The position numbers and the translations under genes were made by a program. 64,000 nucleotides of DNA from Pontederia crassipes. Its lineage: Eukaryota; Streptophyta; Magnoliopsida; Commelinales; Pontederiaceae. Under the pieces are notes generated by a model, which was not told the DNA's origin, did no database searches, and saw nothing but the letters and a program-made list of their open reading frames with translations. The stretch covers positions 71,322,139 through 71,386,138 of the forward strand of contig CM060196.1 in NCBI GenBank assembly GCA_030549335.1, read 5' to 3'. Each line of letters opens with the position of its first letter. Position 1 is the stretch's first letter. Shown here in pieces: positions 1 to 10,800 of the stretch.

Positions 1-16
1 TACCTCTTCTCGCATA

Positions 17-600
17 TTGCAGATCAATTACGGCCGAAGTGAAACTCCACTCGACTCCGGCCGAGCAACTCCTTACGGCCGAAGTTCTGGAGCTTCAACA
101 CCGCGCCGCCCTCTGTACATTACGGCCGAGCTTCCTCCCTTACGCCCAAAGTGCCAAGCCTCCAAATTCTTACGGCCGAAGTTTCAGCGCTTTCTCTGCA
201 TTACGGCCGAGGTGCTTCCACTACCCTTACGCCTTTTCTTCTCTACGGCCGAAGTCTCAAAACCGTCACCGCCGATCCTTACGGCCAAAAGCACCGCACC
301 TGTTCCTTACGGCCGAAGTTCCAGCGCTTCCCTGTTCGTTACGGCCGGTCTTCCACCGCACCGACATTTATTACGGCCAAAATCACGCCATCTCCGCCGC
401 TCTCCTACGGCCAAGCTCCGGGTTCATCAACTCCTTACGGCCGAGTTCCGAGTCACGCCTCCAACTTCTTACGGCCAAACTCAAATCTCCGGCCGAGCTT
501 TACTTATTACGGTCGAAGTTCTTCGTCAATCGGTTCCTTACGGCCGAGTCACCCCGACCGTGAGCTCTTCAAACACATATTACGGCCGAGCTTCCACCAA
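17..600 (+). repeat. Interspersed ~30-bp GC-rich motif array upstream of ORF1
   Basis: About 20 copies of a short motif, core TTACGGCCGAAGTTC with variants TACGGCCAAA and TCCGGCCGAG, recur every 25-35 bp. The spacers are not conserved. The array contains almost no stop codons in any forward frame, so the ORF1 frame stays open upstream of its likely ATG. The same motif recurs in the U3 part of the 3' LTR (3767-4250). I read it as a non-coding leader array, not protein; an N-terminal extension is not excluded. Confidence 0.8.
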
Positions 601-639
601 GCCGGTACCTTTTCTTTGTTTATTTTTGTCCAGATAAAG

Positions 640-2316
640 ATGAGGCGATTTGCTAATATATGGAGGGGACGTCATGAACGACGACATCCGAATGCTCAGC
701 CGGCCCCACAACCCTCACAATTAATCTCCTACCCCGGAGATTATTATTGGACTAAGCCGGAGTATCAAGCTCGATATGAACGGATGTGTGATATTCGAAT
801 TCATGCCACCAGATTTTCAGATACTGAATTACTGAGGGAGTATAATTTACTTGCAGATACTCATCTATTATTTTCTCAAATTGGACTATCTGACTTTGTG
901 CATTCTTGGTGGCCAACTTATGAAGTTCTAATTATGGAATTCCTCTCATCTCTGGAAATCTTTAATTTAGATGGCAGGAACTATGATCAGCCCCGCATTT
1001 CATTCCAACTTTATGGACGACCTTTTACTCTCACTCTAGGAGAGATTAATAATATCTATGGATTTCCCAACCATGGATCTCTTTCTGTACCTGCTGACTT
1101 TGAGGCTGAAACTTTTTGGAAACAGATAACAGAAGAAGATCGATTGGTTTGGAACACCGCTAAAGATAGCTCAATTCAGAATCCTGTTCTGCGCTACGTC
1201 CATCGCATGCTAAGCAACACCATAAGTGGACGCAGTGATAATGATGGTGCCGTCTCAGAAGGAGAGTTATATCTCATCCACAGCATGCTTCACAGAACTC
1301 CCGTTAATGTGGGTGCCTTCCTCATTCGTCGATTTCAGCGCCGCACTACTCATCGTGGCGGTAGCATTAATATGGGTGCCCTTCTCACACCTATCGCTCA
1401 GCACCTACAACTTGATTTGGATGATCTCGAAGCTGTGCCAGGAAACACTCACCTCACTCGTAGGACCATTCATGCTATGGGTCTCGTGAAGACCAACAAC
1501 TCAGGGATCAAAGTTTTTATTTTTAAAGGCCACCATCAGGAGGTGCCCTGCTCAGATCGAGATGCTTTTACGCCGATTAATCCAAATAATTGGCTCCTTT
1601 TTAGGCAGGTCATAGCTCCAGTAATCCCACCTGCAGGACCATCTACCTCTGTCGGACAGCTACACCAGGATGAACCTTTCTCCTGGTTTGATTCTACTGA
1701 TTATGCGGCAGCCCAACCTTACCTTCAACAGCAACAAGGATTCCAGGCTGCATCACCGGCAGCTTCCCAATATGCCACATCCGTCCATTCGCCTTATATG
1801 CCGGTGCCTTCTCCGATTCCATCTCCAGCACAAGAGAGCTCTTCTGATTCCTCGTTCATACCTTCTACTCCTTATGAGGAACGCGATTCGATGGAAGTAT
1901 CTGCCCCTTTACAAGAACCTGTGCAGAATCGCTATATAGCACCAGAGCCCACTTTTACTTCAGCTCCAGAGCAGACTTACTATCCACCTCCACCACCTCA
2001 GCCTGACTATGCTTCCATGCAAAACTTATGGGAATCAATGTATGATGAACAACTTCGTCAAGCAGGGGAGTTTCACACTTTTCAAGAAGAGCAACTTCGT
2101 CAGTCAGGGCAGTTGCACGCTATTCAGGAAGAGCAACTTCGACAAGCACAAGAGCTGACCAACATTCGAGCTGATTTTAGAAATATGGATGATCGTCAGG
2201 GTCGCTTCGAATCCCTTCAGAATCAACATGCGCGCATGACGAGACGCATCCATGAGTATCATATGCGCCAAGGAAATCTTAGCTACTATCCACCATCGCC
2301 ACCCCGCAGACAGTAA
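640..2316 (+). CDS. Athila-type retrotransposon ORF1-like protein
   Basis: A 558-aa protein counted from the ATG at 640. That start was chosen because the upstream part of the open frame is the TTACGGCCGAAG repeat array. Residues about 40-330 resemble the plant ATHILA ORF-1 family, which follows gag-pol in Athila elements and has no proven enzymatic role. Supporting blocks are PTYEVLIMEFLSSLE, ISFQLYGRPFTLTLGEI, NPVLRYVHRMLSNTI and GELYLIHSMLHRTPVNVGAF. The middle is Pro/Ser/Gln-rich. The C-terminus has about three copies of a 17-residue unit built on EEQLRQ, probably a coiled coil, followed by a basic tail. There are no internal stops, so the copy is relatively intact. It sits 1.25 kb before the polypurine tract of its own element. 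Assignment rests on recalled family features, not a search. Confidence 0.75.
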   Translation: MRRFANIWRGRHERRHPNAQPAPQPSQLISYPGDYYWTKPEYQARYERMCDIRIHATRFSDTELLREYNLLADTHLLFSQIGLSDFVHSWWPTYEVLIMEFLSSLEIFNLDGRNYDQPRISFQLYGRPFTLTLGEINNIYGFPNHGSLSVPADFEAETFWKQITEEDRLVWNTAKDSSIQNPVLRYVHRMLSNTISGRSDNDGAVSEGELYLIHSMLHRTPVNVGAFLIRRFQRRTTHRGGSINMGALLTPIAQHLQLDLDDLEAVPGNTHLTRRTIHAMGLVKTNNSGIKVFIFKGHHQEVPCSDRDAFTPINPNNWLLFRQVIAPVIPPAGPSTSVGQLHQDEPFSWFDSTDYAAAQPYLQQQQGFQAASPAASQYATSVHSPYMPVPSPIPSPAQESSSDSSFIPSTPYEERDSMEVSAPLQEPVQNRYIAPEPTFTSAPEQTYYPPPPPQPDYASMQNLWESMYDEQLRQAGEFHTFQEEQLRQSGQLHAIQEEQLRQAQELTNIRADFRNMDDRQGRFESLQNQHARMTRRIHEYHMRQGNLSYYPPSPPRRQ

Positions 2317-2929
2317 ATCCGGTTGTGTCTTTTCCCTTTTCTTTATTTTTGTTTCTTTAAATTTTCCTTTTTATTGAGTATGTATCACTTTCCCTTGCTG
2401 GCTTAACACTGAGGGCAGTGTCCAGTTTAAGCTTGGGGGAGTTTGCATTTCACGCATTGCATGTTTCTTTCTGTTTATTTGTTTATGTTTGCATCTATTT
2501 ATAAAAAAAATCCAAAAAAAAATTGAAAAATTTTGAAAATTTTCTAAAAAAATACCATTGCATGCATTTATTTTTGCTACCATCTAATAAACTCTTGTCT
2601 TATTGTTTTAATTATCTTTTTAGTAGAAGTTCAAAGACATGTCGTTAATTGATGAAATTTGAATACTTTTCTTTCTTATCACTTGCTATTTTAGTATCAA
2701 ACTTATGAACTATGTGCCTATGCTAAGTAGAATTATGAATGACTAGACGACAAAATCATATTCATGCCTTTTTATTTCTTTTAAGTCTTGATAATAGTAG
2801 CCTTCTTATTGACCATATCAAGTACTTTTTGAGCTTATAAAAAAGAAGGGTTAGTTAAACCCCAACAAATAATTATGCTAAAAAAAAAAAAAGTTGAATA
2901 AAGTTATGTGTAGGTACAAAAGTGTTATC

Positions 2930-3215
2930 CGGAACCAAGGTGTGTTCGGGTAATTAGATCCGTAGAGGTTCATGCCTGGCGACCTAAGGGCAACTGCTCT
3001 GGGATCCGTCGATCGAAAACCTGCTACATGGACCATCTTGTGGAATATGGAGAAGCACAGGAGTACTGAACCATGGCTAAGTTCGAACTCTTCATTCAGA
3101 ACCTTGGTTGTTCGGGCAAGTAAACTCGAGGGGTGCTTTATCACCTGGTGCCCCAAGGTCATCTGGTCTGGGAGTCATCAGTCTAAAGCCCGCTACATGG
3201 ACTTCCTTGTGCAAT
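2930..3215 (+). repeat. Diverged ~115-bp direct duplication
   Basis: Two copies, about 2930-3046 and 3097-3215. They share ordered landmarks: GAACC..GGT, GTTCGGG, CTGG, TCTGGGA and a closing GCTACATGGAC followed by CTTGTG. Identity is moderate, so the duplication is old. It lies wholly inside the retroelement's 3' non-coding region. Confidence 0.6.
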
Positions 3216-3551
3216 CCTGCTTGAAGATTAGAACTTTTAAATGATTGAAAATAAAGTTGAAAAATGAAAAGAAAAAGAAAAAGTTTTAAGCTCAATTAGT
3301 ATTTATGTGTTCAATATCAATGCTATTATTTGATAGACAATTTATTTTTTCAAGGCTGAATTTGAGATTGTTTAAATTTGTGTAGCATTCAGAACTTCTA
3401 TGAAGCTAAGTGCATGGAAAATGATAAGATACTAAGTAGTAGGTGTGCAGATGAATTGTGTGAGAAAATTAATCAGTTGACAATGTGGAGGCTACGATGG
3501 AACTTTCTTGAGCCTTGCTTTGAATTTTTGCTTGAGGACAAGCAAGACTTT

Positions 3552-3566
3552 AAGCTTGGGGGAGTT
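3552..3566 (+). other. Polypurine tract (plus-strand primer)
   Basis: The block AAGCTTGGGGGAGTT abuts the LTR start TGATGC at 3567, with GAGGACAAGCAAG just upstream. This arrangement is characteristic of the PPT of Athila/Tat elements. Confidence 0.8.
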
Positions 3567-3759
3567 TGATGCATGCAAAATACAACATATTTTAGTTAAT
3601 TATTTTAATTAAATTTTCTATAATTTGATCATGGCATGCATCATTTTTAGTCACTTTTAATCATAATTCCGGATTTATCAATTTTAATTATTAAAATCGC
3701 TGAATATTTTAATTGTGGATGGATTAACTATATTTTGATAATTATTTGCAGGAAAATTC

Positions 3760-4255
3760 AAATCTCGGCCGAAATTCAAAGAAATTCCTTACGGCCGAGA
3801 TTTGGCTTTACACCCAAGTCATTACGGCCGAGATTCAAAAGGAATAACAAGATTTAATTCTTTGTTACGGCTAACATTTGAAGGCGTAAAGATAAAATGT
3901 TTTTATCTTTTGGGCGTAACAGGAGAAGTCCTTCCTTACGGCCGAAGTCTCGTCCTTCCTTACGGCCGAAATTCGGAGGGCGTAATGGCATGAAGATGAA
4001 GGGCGTAACAAGATAAAAATGAGTTTATCTTTGGGCGTAACAAGACATTTGAAGGCGTAAAGATAAAAGGGTTTTTATCCTTTGGGAGTAATGGAAAGGA
4101 GTAAAGATAAAATATTTTCATTACGGCCGAGACTCGAAAGGAGTAAAGATAAAAAGGATTTATCTTTGGGCGTAATGATAAAATGATTTATCTTTGGCCG
4201 AGTTTATCTTATAATTTTAAAGTTAACCGTACGATGTTACGGCCGAGATCAAATT
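3760..4255 (+). promoter_or_regulatory. U3 motif cluster of the LTR
   Basis: TTACGGCCGA-type motifs at about 3767, 3793, 3823, 3937, 3960, 4123 and 4238 alternate with about ten GGCGTAAC/T motifs and AAGATAAA blocks. All lie upstream of the TATA box. Position and repetition suggest LTR enhancer sites; the binding factor is unknown. Confidence 0.45.
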
Positions 4256-4272
4256 GAAGGCCGTCTGCACCC

Positions 4273-4280
4273 TATAAATA
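4273..4280 (+). promoter_or_regulatory. LTR TATA box
   Basis: TATAAATA in a GC-rich context (ACCCTATAAATACGTG), 707 bp into the LTR and just downstream of the U3 motif cluster. Transcription would start near 4305. Confidence 0.6.
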
Positions 4281-4677
4281 CGTGAAGAATCCATCGTTTC
4301 AATTGGTGCTCTGAAGTTCAGGTTTCTTCCACAGAGAGTCGTGAGCTCTGCAGGCTACGACCAAGAGGAGAGAGGTGCGACGGCTGGAGGTTGATCGCGA
4401 CCCTGATCAAGTCCGAGAGGCTGCCCGACTGTCTGCCCAATTCGAGAGCTCTACTTCTATTTTGGGTGTAATCCTTTCGATTATTATTGTTATTTTGTTA
4501 TTTTCTCTCCAGAATTTCTAGGATGAACTCCATATTTTTATTTATTTCATTTTTGGAGATTATTATTGAAGGGAAACTCTTTGGACCCTATATTATTTGT
4601 TTTAATCTTTTCTGATCAATTAGTTAATTGTGCTTAATGCTTTTGATTTAATTATTTGGATTTCTGAGTTGAGTACT

Positions 4678-4965
4678 TACCAGTTTGTGGATTATTTAAT
4701 TTCAGAATTCATTAATTAAATTAATTGATTTTATGTGAAATTAATAATTGACATAAATTTGATAACTAGTGTGTGGAGAATCAAGTTTATGTGGTCTATT
4801 AATCTAACCAGTTTGTGGAGTGATTAATAGTCTAGGATTTTCATATTAATGCATCTTAATTTTAATCTTATCTGACGAATACCAGTTTGTGGGACTTTAG
4901 GTTTGATTAAATTTAAGATAGTTTGATTTACCGGATTAAATAACAGAATTACTAGTTTGTGGACT
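4678..4965 (+). repeat. Five CCAGTTTGTGG repeats in R/U5
   Basis: CCAGTTTGTGG or a one- to two-base variant (CTAGTGTGTGG, CTAGTTTGTGG) occurs near 4680, 4768, 4808, 4884 and 4952. Between copies are AT-rich TTAATT-type spacers. The repeats lie in the transcribed part of the LTR. Confidence 0.65.
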
Positions 4966-5304
4966 CTGTGATGTTAATCTTGTAAATTAATAACTTGGGA
5001 AAATTCCTAATCCATCTTTAAAGATTAAATTTATCTTTTTCGGTTCAAATATTTATCCTGATCTATTTTCATCCTAAGGCCTAACTTCAACACCACAATC
5101 TTATCTTTATCTTATGTTATTTATTTTATTTTCATAAAACCTCTTTCCAAAAATCCATGTTTTTCCTTTCTTATTAATTTATAATTTCAGATATTGAATT
5201 AATAATATTCCTCGTGGGTTCGACACTCTTACTCCTATTACTATATTACTTGAGCGACTAGTGCACTTGCTAGCAAATTTTATTGTTACAATTACAACGC
5301 ATCA

Positions 5305-6245
5305 GCTACATCGCTGATCACGATGGGAGCCACCTCTAGAATCTAATGTATCATATCTATTCCCTAGATATGGGATGAGATAGACTGGAGCTAAGTGCCA
5401 TGCGGAGTTAAGTGCCACATCGTGAGTAGTCATGATGGGGGGCCACCTCTAGAATCCGTAGGGGCCACCTCTAGAATCCACCTATCGCTATATGATTATT
5501 CTCCTAAATGGATGAGGTAGAATGGAGCTAAGTGTTATATCGCTGATCACGATGGGAGCCACCTCTAGAATCCACCTACCGACCACTGACCAGTTGGTGA
5601 TCCGTGCATTCATATGAGAGTGTTGTATTTGCATACATATGTTTAATGTGAGTTATATGATATTGATTGCAAGTTGAGTGCGATGTTTCAAATTAGTATG
5701 TTTATATGTAATTATCAAATATATAAAAATGTCTATTTTGTTATTATGATTATTGCATCTTTTTCTATGTCTCTCCAAATTGATGAGTTGGTAACACATA
5801 GGCTATGAGTTATCAACTTACTGAGTTATTTTTGCTCGTAATGTTGTTTTTAATATTTTTTCAGATCAATATAGCTTCTTGGATTGAGCGAACTCATAAT
5901 CTTAGCAGGGATAACTCTTTCGATGTAAAGGTATTGAGGGGAGTTGTTATTCTCGTGTCATTTTGTTAGGATGTCGAGATAGTTGGTCGAGTTTATTATT
6001 TTTGTCAAAATAAGTTGTAATGAAAATAAATTCATTTTATAAAATGTACAACTTAAGGAGTATCAATTTGCTCTGAAATGATCATATATTGTGTAATTTA
6101 TTTAATGATATATACTTTTACTCTTATATTGTAAAAGGAAGAGTAAATTACATCATGTTTTCTCATTTCTTCATACTTTTATTTGATCGTCCGTAATGAG
6201 TCGCGAACTCTAGTTTAACTCGCAGGTTAAATTAGGGTCGTGACA
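5305..6245 (+). mobile_element. Truncated Ty3/gypsy LTR
   Basis: Ends GGGTCGTGACA at 6245, the typical 3' end of Tekay/Del-type gypsy LTRs. Its start is missing because the Athila-like LTR abuts at 5304/5305. The first 300 bp carry three partial repeats of a block with GATCACGATGGGAGCC and CCACCTCTAGAATCC (about 5312, 5420, 5541). Right of 6245 the sequence is copia reverse transcriptase, so this LTR inserted into the copia element. Confidence 0.65.
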
Positions 6246-9200
6246 TTAGGTCTTGTGCATACCACAGTATATACATGAAACTTTCGACTGCATCAGCATA
6301 TGGAATTCAAGAAATGTACTCATTTTCTTCTTCAGACATAAGTGCACTTGCAAAAAATGTATAAATTTAAAGCTGATGGAGTATTTAAGGTCTTCGAGCA
6401 AACATGTCAAACCTGAATAAAATCTTTTGAAGGTAACTTTTCTAGGACAAAAATAATTTACCCTTTACGTGATCTCTATAGATGTTCATTCCTAAAATTT
6501 TCTTTGCAGCACCAAGATTCTCCATATCGAATTCTTTATTAAAGAGCTTTTTCAAATCTTAAATGTTTATGATCTTCCTAGCAACAAACAACATCTCATC
6601 AACGTGGATGGTGTAATCATCATTCACCTTCTTATGATAGACACAATAATCATAAGGACTCCTGTTGAACCCCTTACTGGTCCTAAAATTATCGAATCTC
6701 TTATATAATTGATTGGGTGATTGCTTCAAGTCGTATAATGACTTCTTCAATCTACAAATTTAATCCTCTTTATTTGGGATAAAAAATTTTTATGGCTGAC
6801 TCATGAGAATGTCTTTTTCAAATTTTTCGTGTAATAATGCAATCTTCACGTCTAATTGCTCAAGCTCCAAATTTTGATGTGCTACAAGAGCAAGTAGCAC
6901 CCACATGAAAGTGTGTCTAACAACTGAAGAGGAGATCTCGTTGTAATCTATTCTCTCTTTCTGACTATAGCATTTAGCAATTAAATGTATTTTCAATCGC
7001 ATGTCTTCTAGTTCTGAAATTTCAAGCTTCTTCATGAAGATCCACTTGCACCCGATGAACTTTCTACCTTTTGGTAACTTGATTAACTTTCAAGTCTCCT
7101 TCTTGTGAAGAGACTCTATCTCTTCACCCATTGTCATCACCTACCATTATAATTCTGCACATATAATAGTATCTTTTTAACTTGATGGTTCCAATGACTT
7201 CACCTATTCAGCTACTCGAAATGCATATGCAATCATGTCCTCAAAGCCATCACGCTTATGAGGTTCTACTTGTCTGCCCCATTTGTTGACACCCTCATCT
7301 GATGAGTCAACAACATCTTATTTCTATTTGAACATAGATATCTCATCAAAAGATATATTTCTAATGTGAATAAGCTTGTGATTTGAAGGAGACTAAATTC
7401 TAAAGCCTAAGCCTTTTACATCTGTATCATATTACACAAAAACTCCTTCTTTGACCCTTAGTTTCAATTTTCCTTCGCTAACATTGTAATATGTTGGATA
7501 ACAAAAAAAATTGGATCCATACCTCAACAGGAGTCTTGCAATTGACCGTAGTTAGAGGACTTTGATTCACTAAATAACATATTGTGCTAATAACCTCAGT
7601 CCAGAATGATTTGTTCATACTAGAATTTGAGAACATGCATCGTGCTCGCTCCAGAAGTATTTTGTTCAAACGTTCTGCTACATTATTTTACTATGGTGTA
7701 TCTCTGACGGTGCGATGTCTGACAATGCCTTGATCCTTGTGTTTCACTTTTTTTGGATTTAGATGAACAAAACTCTAAGTCATTATCGGTACGAAAGTAT
7801 TTCACTTTTCTCGATATTTGATTCTCCAAAGCCTTCTACTATTTGAAGACTTCGAATGTCTCGCTTTTGTGCTTCAACATAAATACTCATGTCATCCTTG
7901 AGTAATTATCTATCACAAATAAAAAATATCTAGAACTTCTAGAGATGGAACACGAGAATCAGTGTGGATGTAATCGAGTGTTGCCTTTATTTTGTGCACA
8001 ACTTTATTGAATTGATGTCATTTTTGTTTGTTGAAGACGCGGTGCTTGCATAATGCAATTTCATATCTGTCCACCTGAAAGATTGTACTTGCTGAGGATG
8101 TTCATTTATTTTTTACTCATATGTTCAAGTCGCATGTGTCATGACTTTGATGCTTTTGATTTTGATTTGGATGAACTACCTACAGCAACCACGTCAAAAA
8201 TTATTGTATCTTGTAGTATGTACAATGACTTTTGTCTGACTCTCATTTTGACTAAAATATCACTCAGTGATCGTGAAAACACCTCTTGCAACATCCATAT
8301 GACATTCTTTGGACTCCAGAATTCTTAATGGTATCAATTTTTTCTTATGTTACGAAACATAACGGATTTCTGTCAATGCCCACACCCGATTGTCATGAGT
8401 TCTGCTCCGAATTGAACTGATTCCAACTATTTTATAGGTCACATCATTATCCATAATGATGTTCTCGCCATCAATATTCTTATAAAATGAGAGTCACTCT
8501 TTGTGCGGGGTATAAGAGCATCCTGAATCCATAATCTAATTCTCCTCCAAACATATTTAATCAAACACCATCAGAGCCAAATCATCACCTTCATATTCGC
8601 TAGTCTAGTATACTATTGGAGCAACCATGTCCTTTTTCTTTTTCTTAGGACAATCCTTCTACCAATGAACAAGTTTCATGTAATAGTTGCAGATGTTTTT
8701 CGAATTGATGTTCTTCTTCTTCGGATTCAGGTGATGCCCCTTCTTTATGATTGTCACCAACCCTGCAACTTGAGTCTTCATAGTCTTGCCAGATGCCTTA
8801 TGTCGAAATTCATGAGTATGTAAACTCGATCTCACTTCCTCCAAGATTATTGTGTCTTTTCCGATAATCATATATTGAACAAAATTTTCGTATGATAAAG
8901 GTAGAGACACCAACAGAAGTAGGATAACATCCTCATCCTCAATTTTCATATCTATGTTTCATAATTTCATCAATAGAGTATTCATATGATCTTTCGTAAT
9001 TTCATCAATAGAGTATGAATGCGGAGGGCAAACCAACTTGTTAGTTAGAGACTTAGTCATATGGACTCTCAAGTTTCGACCATATATCAACCGTCATTTC
9101 TTCATTGGTGACTTGAATAGTCAGTTCTCATCCACCAGGCACAACAAGATCATAGAATGCGTCTTCTCCTCCTGTGTCACCAAATTTACGAGGTCGATAT

Positions 9201-9394
9201 CTTTTCTTTACCCTTCGAGTATTCCTCCTTTCGCGAATGGCATCTAGATTTCTTGTTGTTTCAAAAGTACCCGCATATTGATCTGTTAGATATTGAAAGT
9301 ATTACGTCATGTGAATTTTTCGATATTTATGTTGTGCGATGCCATCTATACATCGCTGAAAGATCGAGGATGAAACCTTGCTCTGATATTAATT
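6246..9394 (-). pseudogene. Ty1/copia polyprotein, degenerate and truncated
   Basis: Read on the minus strand from right to left, the gag-pol order of copia is clear but broken by many stops and frameshifts. Gag is at 8659-8949, with LPLSYENFVQYMI and a decayed zinc knuckle (CNYYMKLVHW). Aspartic protease remnants are near 8400-8560. Integrase is at 7478-7800, with MNKILLERARCMFSNS and an RHRTVRDTP block. Reverse transcriptase is at 6790-7035 (AKCYSQKERIDYNEISSSVV, LEQLDVKIALLH) and 6559-6750 (KKSLYDLKQSPNQLYKRFDN, with the usual YVDDML site decayed to HVDEML). Near 6250-6330 the VCTRP block is reached and the frame stops at the gypsy LTR. RNase H and the 3' LTR are not in the window. The element is dead. 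Confidence 0.85.
9380..9392 (-). other. Copia primer binding site (initiator Met tRNA type)
   Basis: On the minus strand the sequence is TTAATATCAGAGC, two changes from the plant copia PBS TGGTATCAGAGC. It lies next to a presumed LTR end (TTCTTACA) and upstream of gag, which fixes the element's orientation. Confidence 0.65.
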
Positions 9395-9945
9395 TGTAAG
9401 AATTTTTGCACGAGAGAAATTATGCATAAAAGATTACATTGAGACAATTATTAATTTAACTGAGTTTTCCTTACTTGACAAAACAACTACCAATTCAGTT
9501 ATTTTAACTACACCAAATGATCTTTTAAATTGGTCAAGACTTTTTGATTTATGGCCACTTCTATATGGTACATGTGGTTTCATTGAATTTGCTTCATTAA
9601 TATGCTCACGTTTCGACTTTGATCGTTATGAATTGGTACCAAAGTCGAGTCCTAGTCAAGCTGACCTAATTTTGATAAAAAATTGAAGACGACACAAAAT
9701 TTATTAAATGAAACCAAAAGAATATTATAATTATAATTATTTTCTATTCGGACTCCTAGAAAATTTATGTAGGCATCCCTTTTACATATGATAAAAAAAA
9801 TATATCGATGGACTCTGAATTTAATCTCCTAAAATCAAGACACATGTCTCGTGATAAAGAAATAAATCAATTTCGAATTATATACAGAATATCTCATAAT
9901 ATTTTAGCCCCCAATAAGGGGATTCCCTTTGACTCTTCACAAGCT
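9395..9945 (-). repeat. Probable 5' LTR of the copia element; right end unresolved
   Basis: The LTR should start right after the PBS. On the minus strand it ends ...TTCTTACA at 9395. A block near 9750-9775 (minus strand: TGCCTACATAAATTTTC) resembles a copia TATA region. No second LTR copy exists in the window, so the outer boundary is a guess. Confidence 0.35.
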
Positions 9946-10244
9946 CATTGATCGAGCAACGAGATCCTCGTGGTGTGAGGACGTCTTTTAATTCGAAATG
10001 TCTTGGGGTGCATACAGTTTCAGTCGGCATAATATTGAAGATATTATTAACATTATTTTTAAATAAAAGAAATAATTATTCACCTAAAATAATATACCAT
10101 GGTCATCCGATAAGTGACAACTTAGACTTACGTAGATAGGACATGTTTGGATCCAAACTTTTGTGGGGCGTTAAGTTCTCGCAACCATCAAATGAAACTA
10201 TCGTGGGCCCTATTTAGTTCTCATCAAGGAATGAGTACTCCCTA
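9946..10244. other. Intergenic, no gene seen
   Basis: AT-rich DNA with a perfect 14-bp palindrome GTTTGGATCCAAAC (10144-10157). I see no gene. Confidence 0.4.
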
Positions 10245-10800
10245 TCTATAATTATTTATTTATTTTTATATTATTATTTACCTTATAAAATAAATTTTTA
10301 AATTCAATATTATTTTTTTCTAATGAATTACTATACTCTAATTAGTATTATAGTGTAGTAAAACAGTATTACTTAATATTTATTATCAATATTATTTATT
10401 AAGTTATTTTTGCATAATAGTAAATAATAAACTATTATAAGATAAATTAAAACAATATTTTCCATATTATAAAAATAAATACATTTTTTTGCGTTTTTCT
10501 TTCCTTTTGTTTTGCTATTAATTATTATTTGATATATATTTATTGATTAATGCATTATTATTCATCTTATAAACTAAATTATTTAATTCAATATTAGTTT
10601 AGTGTTATGGTATAGTAAATTATTATTAATTAATATTTATTGTTTATATTATTTATTAAGTTATTTTTTACATTATATTAAATAGTAATCAATTATAAGA
10701 TAAATTAAAATAATATTTTTCATATTATAAAAAATATTTTTTAGTTCTTAATTTTTATTCAAACACGTATTAAAACTTAGTGAATCAATTAATAGCTGAA
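10245..10800 (+). repeat. Two tandem AT-rich element arms
   Basis: Two related blocks of about 240 bp (10255-10490 and 10545-10780) share ordered landmarks: CTTATAAA, CAATATTA, TATAGTGTAGTAAA, TTTATTAAGTTATTTTT, TTATAAGATAAATTAAAA and CATATTATAAAAA. A third relative is the right arm of the long-TIR element at 30285-30500, also followed by TTCAAACA. They look like arm-only derivatives of that family. Confidence 0.5.

Larger units (their letters stand above)
2317..3566 (+). other. Non-coding 3' internal region of the Athila-like element
   Basis: Between ORF1 and the LTR I see no credible gene. Just after the stop (2427-2447) lies a second polypurine-like block, TTTAAGCTTGGGGGAGTTTG, nearly identical to the functional one at 3552-3566. 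This looks like a duplicated or decoy PPT. Poly-A/T-rich stretches and a diverged tandem duplication (2930-3215) fill the rest. Confidence 0.6.
1..5304 (+). mobile_element. Athila-like Ty3/gypsy LTR retrotransposon, 3' part
   Basis: The order is repeat-rich spacer, ORF1-like protein, long non-coding 3' region, polypurine tract and a full 3' LTR. That is the 3' organisation of Athila/Tat-type gypsy elements. The LTR has matching ends (TGATGC...GCATCA) and lies directly after AAGCTTGGGGGAGTTT. The gag-pol half and the 5' LTR must lie left of the window. It appears to have inserted into another gypsy LTR, whose remainder starts at 5305. Five bases after the LTR are GCTAC; the matching target duplication would be outside the window. 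Confidence 0.85.
3567..5304 (+). repeat. 3' LTR of the Athila-like element (1738 bp)
   Basis: Begins TGATGC immediately after the polypurine tract and ends GCATCA, giving 6-bp inverted ends. A TATA box at 4273-4280 separates a motif-rich U3 from R/U5. U3 carries about nine copies of the TTACGGCCGA motif mixed with GGCGTAAC/GGCGTAAT motifs. U5 holds five copies of a CCAGTTTGTGG motif. The 5' copy is outside the window, so age cannot be estimated. Confidence 0.85.

Noticed and set aside
17..600. CRISPR-like array
   Set aside because: Motif is short and variable, spacing irregular, and the setting is a plant retrotransposon.
8053..9399. Plus-strand ORFs
   Set aside because: Antisense to the decayed copia gag and protease region; no similarity of their own.
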